Part shown: piece after piece, positions 1 to 7,398 of the stretch | How the letters are laid out: each line of letters begins with the position of its first letter | Position numbering within the stretch: position 1 is the first letter of the stretch | Assembly (NCBI GenBank): GCA_964658455.1 | Contig: CAZZZA010000035.1 | Coordinates: 1 to 23,845, forward strand | Length of the DNA: 23,845 nucleotides | Origin: Lichenicola sp964658455 | GTDB lineage: Bacteria > Pseudomonadota > Alphaproteobacteria > Acetobacterales > Acetobacteraceae | Reading direction: 5' to 3' | The notes under the pieces: model-generated | What the model was told of the DNA's origin: nothing | The model's input: the letters and a program-made list of their open reading frames with translations, nothing else | Database searches by the model: none | Made by a program: the position numbers and the translations under genes

Positions 1-1
1 C

Positions 2-346
2 GCCAAGCTGATGTCGCATTCGTTCGGCCAGACCGCGATGCTGGCCGGCGCCGCCGGCTGGCTGATCGGGCTGATGGTCTGGCTGCTGCCGGGCGCCGGG
101 CCGGCGCGGCCGCTGATCGTGATCATCCTCACCTATGTGGTGGCGCTGTGCGAGTTCCCGCATGCGATCGCGGGCTCGGTCGAGGCGGCGTTCGCGGTCT
201 GGGCGGGCGATGCCGCGGTGGGCGACTACCTGTGGAAATTCCTGGCGCCGACCCTGCTCGGCAACATCATCGCCGGCACCGCGCTGGTGGCGCTGCTGAA
301 CCACGCGACCGTCGCAGAGGAGCTGCGCGGACACGGGAGCGGCTGA
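2..346 (+). CDS. Formate/nitrite transporter family protein, YfdC type (3' part only)
   Basis: The reading frame is open from the window edge, so the N-terminal part is missing and the true start lies upstream. About 114 C-terminal residues remain. They form at least three hydrophobic segments: the stretch beginning AGAAGWLIGLMVWLLPGAG, the stretch PLIVIILTYVVAL, and a last helix around PTLLGNIIAGTALVALLN. The FPHAIAGSVEAAF segment and the NIIAGTALVALLNHA ending are typical of the YfdC branch of the FNT family of pentameric inner-membrane channels for small monovalent anions. Its substrate cannot be read from the sequence. The gene converges on bluB with only 9 bases between the stops and no clear terminator hairpin. 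Confidence 0.8.
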   Translation, partial: AKLMSHSFGQTAMLAGAAGWLIGLMVWLLPGAGPARPLIVIILTYVVALCEFPHAIAGSVEAAFAVWAGDAAVGDYLWKFLAPTLLGNIIAGTALVALLNHATVAEELRGHGSG

Positions 347-355
347 GACCGGGTC

Positions 356-997
356 CTAGCGTTCCAGGATCTCCGCCTGCGCCGCCCGTCTCTCCCAGCC
401 GGCGCGTTCGAGTTCCGGGGTGTCGTGCTCGGAGGCCGGCCAGCCGAGGCAGACATAGGCGATGAAACGCCAAGAGCGCGGCACGTCGAGCAGCGCGGTG
501 ATCCGCGCCGGATCGAGGATCGAGACCCAGCCCAGGCCGATCCCCTCGGCGCGCGACGCCAGCCAGAGCGTGTGCAGCGCCAGCACCGCGGAATAGTCGG
601 TGGTCTCCGGCATGGTGCGGCGTCCGAGTCCGCGCCCCTGCGCCGGGTCGGCGTCGGCGAACACCGCCAGCTGGCAGGGCGCCCGGTCCAGGCCGGCGAG
701 CTTGAGCGCCGCATAGCGTTCCCGGTCCGCGCCGCGCGCCGACAGGGCGGCGGCGTTGCAGCGCAGGAACTCGTGGCGCACCGCCGAGCGGCCGGCGTCG
801 GAGCGCACCCTGACCAGCCGCCAGGGCTCGCTGAGCCCGACCGACGGCGCCAGCCGGGCGATCGCCAGCAGCCGGTCGAGCGTTGCCTCCGGGATCGGCG
901 TGGTCTGGAAGTGCCGGACGTCGCGGCGCCAGTGGAACAAGCTGGTCAGCTGGTCGCGGAACGCCTGGTCGAAGCCGGGCTCGCGCACCGGCGTCAC
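356..997 (-). CDS. bluB: 5,6-dimethylbenzimidazole synthase (flavin-destructase)
   Basis: BluB cannibalises reduced FMN with oxygen to make 5,6-dimethylbenzimidazole, the lower ligand of cobalamin, in the cytoplasm. The 213-residue protein has the nitroreductase-like fold. The N-terminal RRDVRHF contains Asp26, matching the catalytic Asp32 of Sinorhizobium BluB. APSVGLSEPWRLVRV (about 50-64) is the FMN-site hallmark, and IGLGWVSILDP carries Ser159, matching Ser167. The GTG start at 995-997 is chosen because it overlaps the cobD stop as GTGA, indicating translational coupling, and because the family alignment begins here. The open frame continues far upstream antisense to other genes, but that part has no family similarity. 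It is downstream of cobD in the same transcript, consistent with cobalamin synthesis. Confidence 0.92.
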   Translation of the reverse strand: MTPVREPGFDQAFRDQLTSLFHWRRDVRHFQTTPIPEATLDRLLAIARLAPSVGLSEPWRLVRVRSDAGRSAVRHEFLRCNAAALSARGADRERYAALKLAGLDRAPCQLAVFADADPAQGRGLGRRTMPETTDYSAVLALHTLWLASRAEGIGLGWVSILDPARITALLDVPRSWRFIAYVCLGWPASEHDTPELERAGWERRAAQAEILER

Positions 998-1992
998 GCG
1001 CCCCGTCCCAGCGCCGGCACGCAGAGCGCTGCCGCCAGGCAGGCCGCCTGGATCAGGCAGGCGGCGCAGTAGCAGCGCAGCGCCGCGCGCAGATCGCCGG
1101 GGCGCAGCGTCGCCCGGCCGTCGCCGATCCAGGCGCAATCGGCCGGCACGCCGTGATAGAGCCGCGGCCCGCCCAGCCTGATCCCCAGCGCCGCCGCCAT
1201 CGCCGCCTCCGGCCAGCCGGCGTTCGGCGAGCGATGGCGGGGCGCGTCGCGCCGCAGCGCCGCCAGGATCGCCCGGCTGCGGCGGGGGGCGGCGAGCCAG
1301 AGCCATAGCGCCGCCAGTCGCGACGCCGGCAGGTTGACGAGGTCGTCGAGCCGGGCCGACGCCTGGCCGAACGCCGCATGGCGCGGGGTGAGATGGCCGA
1401 TCATGCTGTCCGCCGTGTTGACCGCCTTGTAGAACACGATGCCGGGCAGCCCGAACAGCGCGCACCACAGCAACGGCGCCACCACGCCGTCGGAAAAATT
1501 CTCCGCCAGGCTCTCGATCGCCGCCCCGACGACGCCGCTCTCGTCGAGCGCGCCGGTCTCGCGGCCGACGATCATCGCCACCGCCCGGCGGCCGGCTGTC
1601 AGCCTGTCGCCGTCGCCCTCGGGCCCGCCGTGCGACAGCGCGCGCTCCACCGCGCCGACATGCCGCGCCAGCGAACGCTGCGCCGGCAGCGTTGCCGCCA
1701 GCAGCCCCAGCAGCCCCAGCGCCGCGGGGAGCGGCAGCAGCGCCAGCGTGGCGGCCTGCAGCAGCGCCGCACACCCGGTCGGCAGGCCGGCGATCAGCGC
1801 CAGCGCCAGCAGGCCGTTGAGACGCCGCCGCCGCTCGGGCAGGATAGCGCGGTTGAGCCTGCGGTCGAGCGCGCCGATCAGCGCGCCGATCCAGGTCACC
1901 GGGTGCCCGACCAGTCGGAACAGCCGGTCCGGGTAGCCGACCGACGCTTCGGCGCATAGGGCGATGGCGGCGACGGCGAGGGTCTGGACCAC
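994..1992 (-). CDS. cobD: Adenosylcobinamide-phosphate synthase (CobD/CbiB)
   Basis: This integral membrane enzyme attaches aminopropanol (or its phosphate) to adenosylcobyric acid in cobalamin synthesis. The 332-residue product matches the usual family length. Conserved segments seen are GHPVTWIGALIGALDRRLN near the N-terminus, IVGRETGALDESGVVGAAIESLAENFSDGVVAPL in the middle (the most diagnostic region, here split for reading), YKAVNTADSMIGH, and PNAGWPEAAMAAALGIRLGG followed by the YHG motif near the C-terminus. Several hydrophobic helices are present. I chose the GTG at 1990-1992, just before the hydrophobic VQTLAVAAIALCAEA start; upstream codons in this frame look non-coding and run antisense to cobC. 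It overlaps bluB by 4 bases and is divergent from cobC. Confidence 0.93.
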   Translation of the reverse strand: MVQTLAVAAIALCAEASVGYPDRLFRLVGHPVTWIGALIGALDRRLNRAILPERRRRLNGLLALALIAGLPTGCAALLQAATLALLPLPAALGLLGLLAATLPAQRSLARHVGAVERALSHGGPEGDGDRLTAGRRAVAMIVGRETGALDESGVVGAAIESLAENFSDGVVAPLLWCALFGLPGIVFYKAVNTADSMIGHLTPRHAAFGQASARLDDLVNLPASRLAALWLWLAAPRRSRAILAALRRDAPRHRSPNAGWPEAAMAAALGIRLGGPRLYHGVPADCAWIGDGRATLRPGDLRAALRCYCAACLIQAACLAAALCVPALGRGA

Positions 1993-2058
1993 GCGCTGGC
2001 AGGCTCCGGTCGGTCGGAAGGGGAAGCGTTCGGTGACGGCGGCACGGGGTCTAGCACG
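1993..2058. promoter_or_regulatory. Short divergent intergenic region between cobD and cobC
   Basis: Only 66 bases separate the two divergent start codons, so both promoters must lie here or overlap the genes. I see no convincing -35/-10 pair. A plus-strand stretch at about 2016-2036 (GGAAGGGGAAGC followed by CGGTGA) recalls one part of the cobalamin riboswitch core. However, the B12-box consensus is absent and there is no room for the full aptamer, so I do not call a riboswitch. Confidence 0.45.
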
Positions 2059-3096
2059 ATGAACGAGCCGGTCGCAGTGCCGCATGGCGGACGGCTGCTG
2101 GCGGCGCGACGCGCCTTCCCGGAGGCGCCGTCGCCGTTCCTCGATCTCTCGACCGGCATCAGCCCGTTCGCCTACCCGTTCACCATGCCGCCGCCCGACC
2201 GGCTGGCGCGGCTGCCGGAGCCGGAGCAGGAATGGGCGCTGCGGGTGCTGGCGGCACGCAGCTACGCCGCCCCGGGGCCCGCGCATGTGGCGATCGCCCC
2301 CGGCTCGCAGATGCTGATCGCGCTGCTGCCGCTGGTGCTGGGCTGCCGTCGGGCGGTGGTGCTGGGCCCGACCTATGCCGAACATGCGGCATGCTGGCGC
2401 CGGCATGGCGCCGAACCGGTCCAGGTCGGCTCGGTGGCGGCGCTGCACGACGCCGCCGCCGCCGATACCGCGCTGGTGCTGTGCAACCCGAACAACCCCG
2501 ACGGCGCCAGGATCGATGGCGCGACCCTGGCGGCGCTCTCGGCGCGGGCGGCGGCGTGCGGCGGCTGGCTGGTGATCGACGAGGCCTATGCCGACCTGGA
2601 ACCCGAGCTGGCGCCGGCCGCGCCGCTGCTGGCGCGCGACCGGCGGACCGTGGTGCTGCGCTCGTTCGGCAAGGGCTACGGCCTGGCCGGGATCAGGCTG
2701 GGGTTCCTGCTGGCGGCGGTGGAGGTCGTGGACGCGATGGCGGCGCTGCTCGGACCGTGGCCGGTCGGCGGGCTGGCGCTGGCCGTGGGGGAGCAGGCGC
2801 TGGCGGACCACGCTTGGCGCGAGCGCACCGGCCGGATCGCGGCGGCGGCCTCGGCGCGGCTCGAGCAGACGCTGCAGGCGGGCGGGCTGACGGTCGTGGG
2901 CGGCACCAGCCTGTTCCGTCTGGCGGAGACGGAGGATGCCGCGTCGCTGTGGCGGGCGCTGGCCCGGGCCGGGCTGCTGGTGCGCCGGTTCGAGGCGCAA
3001 CCGCGATGGCTGCGTTTCGGTCTGCCGGGCGATGCGGCGGCGTGGGAGCGGCTCGGCCGGGTGATCGGCGGCAGCGGCGGGTCCGGCGCCGGCTAG
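2059..3096 (+). CDS. cobC: Threonine-phosphate decarboxylase / CobC-type PLP aminotransferase fold enzyme
   Basis: CobC is the PLP-dependent fold-type I enzyme that decarboxylates L-threonine-O-3-phosphate to aminopropanol phosphate, the side chain used by CobD in cobalamin synthesis. The 345-residue protein starts with the characteristic HGGRLLAARRAFP and FLDLSTGISPF segments. It has the CNPNNPDG motif (Asn at about 143-146), DEAYADLEP (Asp174) and the Schiff-base lysine in SFGKGYGLAGIRLGF (Lys205). The ATG start is supported by the N-terminal family match. It is divergent from cobD, and its stop overlaps the stop of the small exported-protein gene by 4 bases in convergent orientation. Histidinol-phosphate aminotransferase is the main alternative, but the context with cobD and bluB and the HGG start argue for CobC. 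Confidence 0.9.
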   Translation: MNEPVAVPHGGRLLAARRAFPEAPSPFLDLSTGISPFAYPFTMPPPDRLARLPEPEQEWALRVLAARSYAAPGPAHVAIAPGSQMLIALLPLVLGCRRAVVLGPTYAEHAACWRRHGAEPVQVGSVAALHDAAAADTALVLCNPNNPDGARIDGATLAALSARAAACGGWLVIDEAYADLEPELAPAAPLLARDRRTVVLRSFGKGYGLAGIRLGFLLAAVEVVDAMAALLGPWPVGGLALAVGEQALADHAWRERTGRIAAAASARLEQTLQAGGLTVVGGTSLFRLAETEDAASLWRALARAGLLVRRFEAQPRWLRFGLPGDAAAWERLGRVIGGSGGSGAG

Positions 3097-3401
3097 GACG
3101 CTTTCGGCTTCGGCGTGTCCTGGCCGGGGGCGACGTTGGTGCCCGGTTTGACCGGCGCGTCGGGGATCGGCGCGACCTGTTCGTTGATCTGGTTCGGCGT
3201 GTCCTGCAGCCGCTCGGAGGGCGGGACCGGCTGATGCTCGCGCGGCGCCGGACGGGACGGGTCGGTAGGCGTGGTCTGCACGGTTTTGGACGCCTGGTCC
3301 TTGGACGCCTGGTCGGTCCGGGCGAAGGCCGGCGCGGCGGCGGCGAGCTGGGTTGCCAGGATCAGGCCGGACAGCGCCTGCGTCACCCGCGCGAATCTCA
3401 T
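3093..3401 (-). CDS. Small exported proline-rich protein of unknown function
   Basis: I do not recognise this 102-residue protein. It has a clear Sec signal peptide: basic MRFAR, a hydrophobic core (LSGLILATQLAAAAP) and a probable cleavage after AFA at about residue 27. The mature part is hydrophilic, low in hydrophobic residues, and rich in Pro, Gln, Thr and Lys (for example PVPPSERLQDTPNQINEQ), so it is probably disordered. It contains the tandem DQASKDQASK. The ATG at 3399-3401 is favoured because a GGAGAAG ribosome-binding site lies 6 bases upstream; an in-frame ATG at 3414-3416 would add five residues and has no such site. It follows the PepSY gene by 29 bases, so it is probably the last gene of the receptor operon. 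No cysteine follows the signal, so it is not a lipoprotein. Confidence 0.7.
   Translation of the reverse strand: MRFARVTQALSGLILATQLAAAAPAFARTDQASKDQASKTVQTTPTDPSRPAPREHQPVPPSERLQDTPNQINEQVAPIPDAPVKPGTNVAPGQDTPKPKAS
3286..3315. repeat. Tandem 15-bp duplication inside the small exported-protein gene
   Basis: Two adjacent copies of TTGGACGCCTGGTC, with period 15, lie at 3286 and 3301 and differ only in the last base of the unit. The period is a multiple of three and yields the peptide repeat DQASK-DQASK right after the signal peptide cleavage region. This looks like a recent in-frame duplication in a poorly constrained linker. Confidence 0.8.
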
Positions 3402-3430
3402 CGTCTGCTTCTCCATCGGGAATAAGGCGG

Positions 3431-4987
3431 TCACGCGATCGTTTTCGCCGCGCCGATCACAGAAGCGTTCGATGTGGTGGGGAGTTGCGTGCCGCCAGGG
3501 GGCCTGCGCCCGGCCATGCGGGACAGCCGCCGTTTCGCCAGGACGATCCCGGTCACGCTGAGCAGGAAACCGGCGCCCAGCAGCGGCAGCATGATCAGCT
3601 TGCGCAGCAGCTCGTGGGAACCGAGCCCGGGGATGTCGAACGTGTGCAGGCCGTTGAACAGCCAGCGATACAGACGCCGTCGCCAGTCCTGGACGTCGAT
3701 GATGCGGCCGGTCGACGCGCTCACATGCACCCATGTCGCGGCGCGGTCCCCGAGCTTGAAGCGCAGCGCGTCGTCCGGCAGCCCGTCATAGAGCAGGTGG
3801 GCATAGTCGTCCTGTGGCGTGATGGCGGCGGCGATCGGATGGCTGGCCGGCCAGGCGGATCGGACCGCCAGCAGCAGCGTCGACGGGCCGAGATCGCCCC
3901 AGGCGCCGTCGAGGAACAGGCGGGTGGTAGGGCTGCCGGTCCCCGAGCCATAGCCGGTCAGCACCGGCAGGCCGTGCACCGCGTCGATCTCGAGCGATGC
4001 CTGTCCGCGCGCCAGCGCCAGATCAGCCAGCCTGATCTGGCCGGCCGCCTGGCCGAGCGTCTCGCCGCGGAAGGCGTCGGTCTGACTTTCGGTGGGCTTG
4101 CCGGTCGGAAACAGGATGCCGTGATCGACCGACAGCCAGCCGCTGAAGATCCAGGTCAGCAGGAACAAGCCGCCGCCCAGCCCGAGCAGGTGGTGCAGCC
4201 TGAACAGGCGGCGGAACGGCGAGATGCCGGGTCTGCGGGCATTGCGGAGCGAGGTCCAGCTTCGGGTGCAGCCCAGCACCAGGCCGGCGAGCGCCATCGC
4301 GATGCCGACCAGCGAGATCGCCCAGACCGTGTACGACCAGACCGTCGGATAGCGTCGCAGGATCGTCGGGTAGATCCAATGCACGATGGAGCCGGGATAA
4401 TTGGCGAGGCGCTGCAGCCTGGTGGTGCGTTGCAGCGCCTCGCCGGTCCGCGTCGAGACATAGACGCTGCTGCCGGCGGCATCGGCGAAATCGACGCGCA
4501 GGAACGGCCGGTACGGGTCGAATTTCTGGGTGACGATCCACTGGTCGTCATGGAACGGGCCGCTGACCGCGCTGATCTCGCCGCCGACCAGCGCTCGCGC
4601 CCGCCAGCGGGCCGCGACGGCGGTCGTGGCTGGCAACACCCGGCCGTCCATGGCGCTCACCGCGGTGAACCGGCCCGCCCTGGGCTGCAGCAGGTAGACC
4701 GGTCCCTCCGGTCCCTCGATCAGCCGCATCGCCTCCAGCCGGTCCGGTCCGACGCCGCTCCGCGCCACCGCGTCTGCCGGCGACAGCCGGATCGATGCCA
4801 CGTCGATCGGCGGCATCGCCGCCAGACGGCGGGTTTCGTCGAGGGCCGGGAAGGGGACGAACAGCATCAGCGCGCCGGAGGCGAACCACATGCCGAAGAA
4901 CAGGCACATGACGATGCCGAGCCAGCGATGGATCTTCGACAGGCTCCTGGACAACGACGCGATCGACGGTTTTACCGTCAGCACCAT
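3431..4987 (-). CDS. PepSY-associated TM (PiuB-like) inner-membrane protein
   Basis: This 518-residue inner-membrane protein belongs to the PepSY-TM family that accompanies TonB-dependent siderophore receptors and is thought to act as a ferric-siderophore reductase or uptake partner. Four membrane segments are visible at about 22-44, 219-240, 267-287 and 461-484, with large periplasmic loops between 1 and 2 and between 3 and 4. Conserved membrane-edge histidines occur in KIHRWLG (His20), IVHW (His203), RLHHLLG (265-266) and GLHTFD before the last helix, as expected if haem or electron transfer is involved. The ATG directly follows the receptor stop codon with no gap, so translation is surely coupled. 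The specific substrate is unknown. Confidence 0.85.
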   Translation of the reverse strand: MVLTVKPSIASLSRSLSKIHRWLGIVMCLFFGMWFASGALMLFVPFPALDETRRLAAMPPIDVASIRLSPADAVARSGVGPDRLEAMRLIEGPEGPVYLLQPRAGRFTAVSAMDGRVLPATTAVAARWRARALVGGEISAVSGPFHDDQWIVTQKFDPYRPFLRVDFADAAGSSVYVSTRTGEALQRTTRLQRLANYPGSIVHWIYPTILRRYPTVWSYTVWAISLVGIAMALAGLVLGCTRSWTSLRNARRPGISPFRRLFRLHHLLGLGGGLFLLTWIFSGWLSVDHGILFPTGKPTESQTDAFRGETLGQAAGQIRLADLALARGQASLEIDAVHGLPVLTGYGSGTGSPTTRLFLDGAWGDLGPSTLLLAVRSAWPASHPIAAAITPQDDYAHLLYDGLPDDALRFKLGDRAATWVHVSASTGRIIDVQDWRRRLYRWLFNGLHTFDIPGLGSHELLRKLIMLPLLGAGFLLSVTGIVLAKRRLSRMAGRRPPGGTQLPTTSNASVIGAAKTIA

Positions 4988-7240
4988 TCAGAAGCCCGCA
5001 TGCAGATCCACCTCGAAGTAGCGCGGCCGGCCCAGGAGCACCTGCGTGGGATAGTTGGTGTCCGCCCAGGAGACATAGGTCTTGTCGAGCAGGTTGTTGA
5101 TCCGGCCGGTCACGTCGAGCGTCTTGTTGACGTGGTAGGTGGCCTGGATGTCGACCAGCGTGTAGGCGTCGAGCTGCAGGGTGTTGTCGAAACTGCCTGC
5201 GCGGTGGCCGACATAGCGGACGTCGCCGCCGATATCCAGCGGCAGCCCGCCAACATGGCTCAGGGTCGAGTAGATGCCAGCGGTCCAGGTCGGCACGTCG
5301 GGCGGCCGGTTGTCGGAATCGCTCAGGCCGGAATACGGGTCGGTGAACTGGCCGTAGCGCGCATCGGTGTAGGTGGCGTTGGCGCTGATGGTCCAGTTCC
5401 GGAGCGGCCGGAAGTCGGTCTCGAACTCCACCCCGCGCGAACTCTGGCCGCCGACGGTGCCGACGCTGTTGTTGGAGGTGGCGATCAGGATGTTGTTGCG
5501 CTCGATGTTGTAGAGCGCCAGGGTCGCGGTCGCCCGGTGATGCAGGAAGTCGCCCTTCACACCGATTTCTTCCTGACTGGAACTCGTCAGCCTGGTGAAC
5601 TGGCCTCGGTTCGCCAGGAAGATGTTGCCGCCTGGCGGATCTTGCGCGGTGGTGTACGACACGTAGGTGGTGATGTCCGGTACGATGTCGTAGACCAGGG
5701 CGACGCGGAAATTGGTGGGGTTGTAGCTCTTGGCGAAACCAGTGTTGGGGTTCTCGACGCCGGCCTGGTTGTAGTTCTCGCGGTCGAGACGCAGCCACTC
5801 GTCACGCAGGCCGGTGATGAAGTGCAGCCGTGGCGTGAGATCGAGCGCGTCCTCGAACAGGCCGGCGATGTCGGCGATCTGGGTCGGACTCTGCGCCTGC
5901 GGGAACTCGCCCGGGAAAGCGCCGAACGTGCCCTGTGCCGGATCCGCCAGGCTGACATAGTCGGCATAGCCGGCATCCGGAAAACCGCGCGAGCGCAGGA
6001 ACTGCAGGTAGCTTGCGTCCACCCCGAACGTCACCCGGTTCCTGAAGCCGAACAGCGGCTCGTCGATCAGCACATGCGCCTGGTCGCCGTAGAGATGCTG
6101 CTGGTGATAGACGTAGAACCGGTCACGGGCGATCGAATTGCCGGGAATGACGTCGCCGGCAGCGTCGGTGGCGGTCGAGCCGGGCGCGATGTAGGTGTAG
6201 GTCTCCGCGTTCTGCCAGCGGCGCTCGGCATAGTACAGATATGCCCGGTCGGTGACGGTGACGTGGCTGTTCGCCTCCCAGGTCAGCAGCAGGCTCGGTG
6301 ACATGCTGGTGTTCTTGTGGACCGCGTCTGCGACGTTGTAGTTGGCGTATTCGGTCGCCTTGTTGACGACCAGCCCATTGCTCGAACTGAGGATGCCGCC
6401 CTGGGCGTTGGCCACGTCGGCCCCGGGGATCAGCGGCGTGCCATAGTACGAAGGCAGATGGTCGGTCACGAAGTCGAAACCGGCCTGCAGATGCAGGTTC
6501 GGCCGCAGGTTCCACAACAGCGAAGCGGTGAAATTGAGCGAGTCGGGATCGTCGTGCGCGACGTAGCCCGACGAGGAGGTGCGGCTGAAAGCGAGATTGA
6601 CCGCGACGGTGTCGCTGAGCCGCGAATTGACGGCGAGTCCGCCCTGGATCGTGTTGAAGCTGCCGTAGCTGAACAGCGCGTCCCAGGACGGCGCGGTGAA
6701 GGTCGGCTGCCGCGTGACGACGTTGATCACGCCGCCGATCGCGCCCTGCCCGTAGAGCACCGAGGCCGGTCCCTGGAGGACCTCGATATCCTTTAGGTTG
6801 AAGCTGTTCTCCGGCCGGTTCACGATGTCCGAAGGACCGTAATAGACGTCGTCGCGCAGCAGGTTGATCTGGTCGCCGGTGAAACCGCGCATCGAGAACG
6901 ATGACGGGTCAGCGGGCGATCCGCCGAAGGTGATGCCGGGCGCGCGCTGCACCGCTTCCTGCACCGTCTGATAGCCGCCCTGCCGGATGGTCAGCGCGGA
7001 GACGATGTTCACCGTCGCCGGGGTTTCCTTGACCGTCAGACCGAGCTTGCTGCCGGTGGCGTTGGCCTCGCTCAGGTGGCTCACCGGACGGTTCCCGGTC
7101 ACGGTCACCCGCTCGGCGACGCCTGACGCGTTCGCGGCCGCGGCATCGGCCGGAACCGGATCGGTCTGCCCCCATGCGTTCATGGCGACCAGCGTCGCCA
7201 GCACCGAAACCGAGCCGCCGAGCTTGTGGCGCAGAAGCAT
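4988..7240 (-). CDS. TonB-dependent siderophore-type outer-membrane receptor
   Basis: This outer-membrane beta-barrel with an N-terminal plug should import a ferric siderophore or similar chelate using TonB energy. The 750-residue protein has a signal peptide ending near residue 24 (MNAWGQ), a TonB-box-like ERVTVTG at 43-49, and a plug domain at about 70-180. The plug shows TVKETPATVNIV, SFSMRGF (115-120) and EVLQGPASVLYGQGAIGG with INVVTRQP. The barrel ends in RPRYFEVDLHAGF with the terminal Phe typical of BAM substrates. The ATG at 7238-7240 is chosen for the GGGGAGG ribosome-binding site 5 bases upstream and the signal peptide; the open frame extends further upstream without similarity. 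It is the first gene of the operon with the PepSY protein. I see no recognisable Fur box upstream. Confidence 0.92.
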   Translation of the reverse strand: MLLRHKLGGSVSVLATLVAMNAWGQTDPVPADAAAANASGVAERVTVTGNRPVSHLSEANATGSKLGLTVKETPATVNIVSALTIRQGGYQTVQEAVQRAPGITFGGSPADPSSFSMRGFTGDQINLLRDDVYYGPSDIVNRPENSFNLKDIEVLQGPASVLYGQGAIGGVINVVTRQPTFTAPSWDALFSYGSFNTIQGGLAVNSRLSDTVAVNLAFSRTSSSGYVAHDDPDSLNFTASLLWNLRPNLHLQAGFDFVTDHLPSYYGTPLIPGADVANAQGGILSSSNGLVVNKATEYANYNVADAVHKNTSMSPSLLLTWEANSHVTVTDRAYLYYAERRWQNAETYTYIAPGSTATDAAGDVIPGNSIARDRFYVYHQQHLYGDQAHVLIDEPLFGFRNRVTFGVDASYLQFLRSRGFPDAGYADYVSLADPAQGTFGAFPGEFPQAQSPTQIADIAGLFEDALDLTPRLHFITGLRDEWLRLDRENYNQAGVENPNTGFAKSYNPTNFRVALVYDIVPDITTYVSYTTAQDPPGGNIFLANRGQFTRLTSSSQEEIGVKGDFLHHRATATLALYNIERNNILIATSNNSVGTVGGQSSRGVEFETDFRPLRNWTISANATYTDARYGQFTDPYSGLSDSDNRPPDVPTWTAGIYSTLSHVGGLPLDIGGDVRYVGHRAGSFDNTLQLDAYTLVDIQATYHVNKTLDVTGRINNLLDKTYVSWADTNYPTQVLLGRPRYFEVDLHAGF

Positions 7241-7398
7241 CCTGACCTCCCCTTCGTGGCGCCCTGGCGGATGTCTGCCTGCCTGCGAGACGGGCTGGTT
7301 GTTGCGATCTGATCTCGGGATTGTTACCGGCCGACCATGTCCTTGTAAGAGGCAAGAGCGCCAACTACGGTAAGGATCGTGCCAATTAGGTCTATACA
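7241..7398. promoter_or_regulatory. Divergent promoter region between the TonB receptor and the FtrA-type regulator
   Basis: These 158 bases must hold both promoters. The half near the regulator is more AT-rich than its surroundings, as expected for a promoter. Visible features are a GATCTGATCT direct repeat near 7306, the sequence CCTTGTAAG near 7340, and the GTCTATAC site next to the regulator start. I find no convincing sigma-70 pair and no Fur-box-like inverted repeat. Confidence 0.5.
7390..7397 (-). promoter_or_regulatory. Candidate HutC-family operator (GTATAGAC on the minus strand)
   Basis: Read on the minus strand this is ATTGTATAGACCTAA. Its 8-base core is identical to the site at 10497-10504 in the hut promoter region and fits the GT(A/C)TA(G/T)AC pattern of HutC-subfamily GntR regulators. 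It ends one base before the ATG of the FtrA-type regulator, so binding would block that gene's transcription or initiation. It is a single imperfect copy, so the assignment is tentative. Confidence 0.4.

Noticed and set aside
347..355. Terminator between the FNT channel gene and bluB
   Set aside because: Only nine bases separate the two stops and no inverted repeat is visible.
2016..2046. Possible cobalamin riboswitch in front of cobC
   Set aside because: A GGAAGGGGAAGC...CGGTGA stretch resembles part of the aptamer core, but the B12-box consensus is absent, the gap is only 66 bases, and the conserved CobC N-terminus begins right after it.
994..3000. 668-codon open frame on the minus strand spanning cobD and the antisense of cobC
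   Set aside because: Only the cobD part has family similarity; the rest is an Arg/Gln-rich shadow of cobC, expected in very GC-rich DNA.
3353..6301. 982-codon open frame on the plus strand opposite the PepSY and TonB receptor genes
   Set aside because: Its composition is a shadow (Arg, Gln, Val repeats, no domain) and the opposite strand carries well-supported genes.
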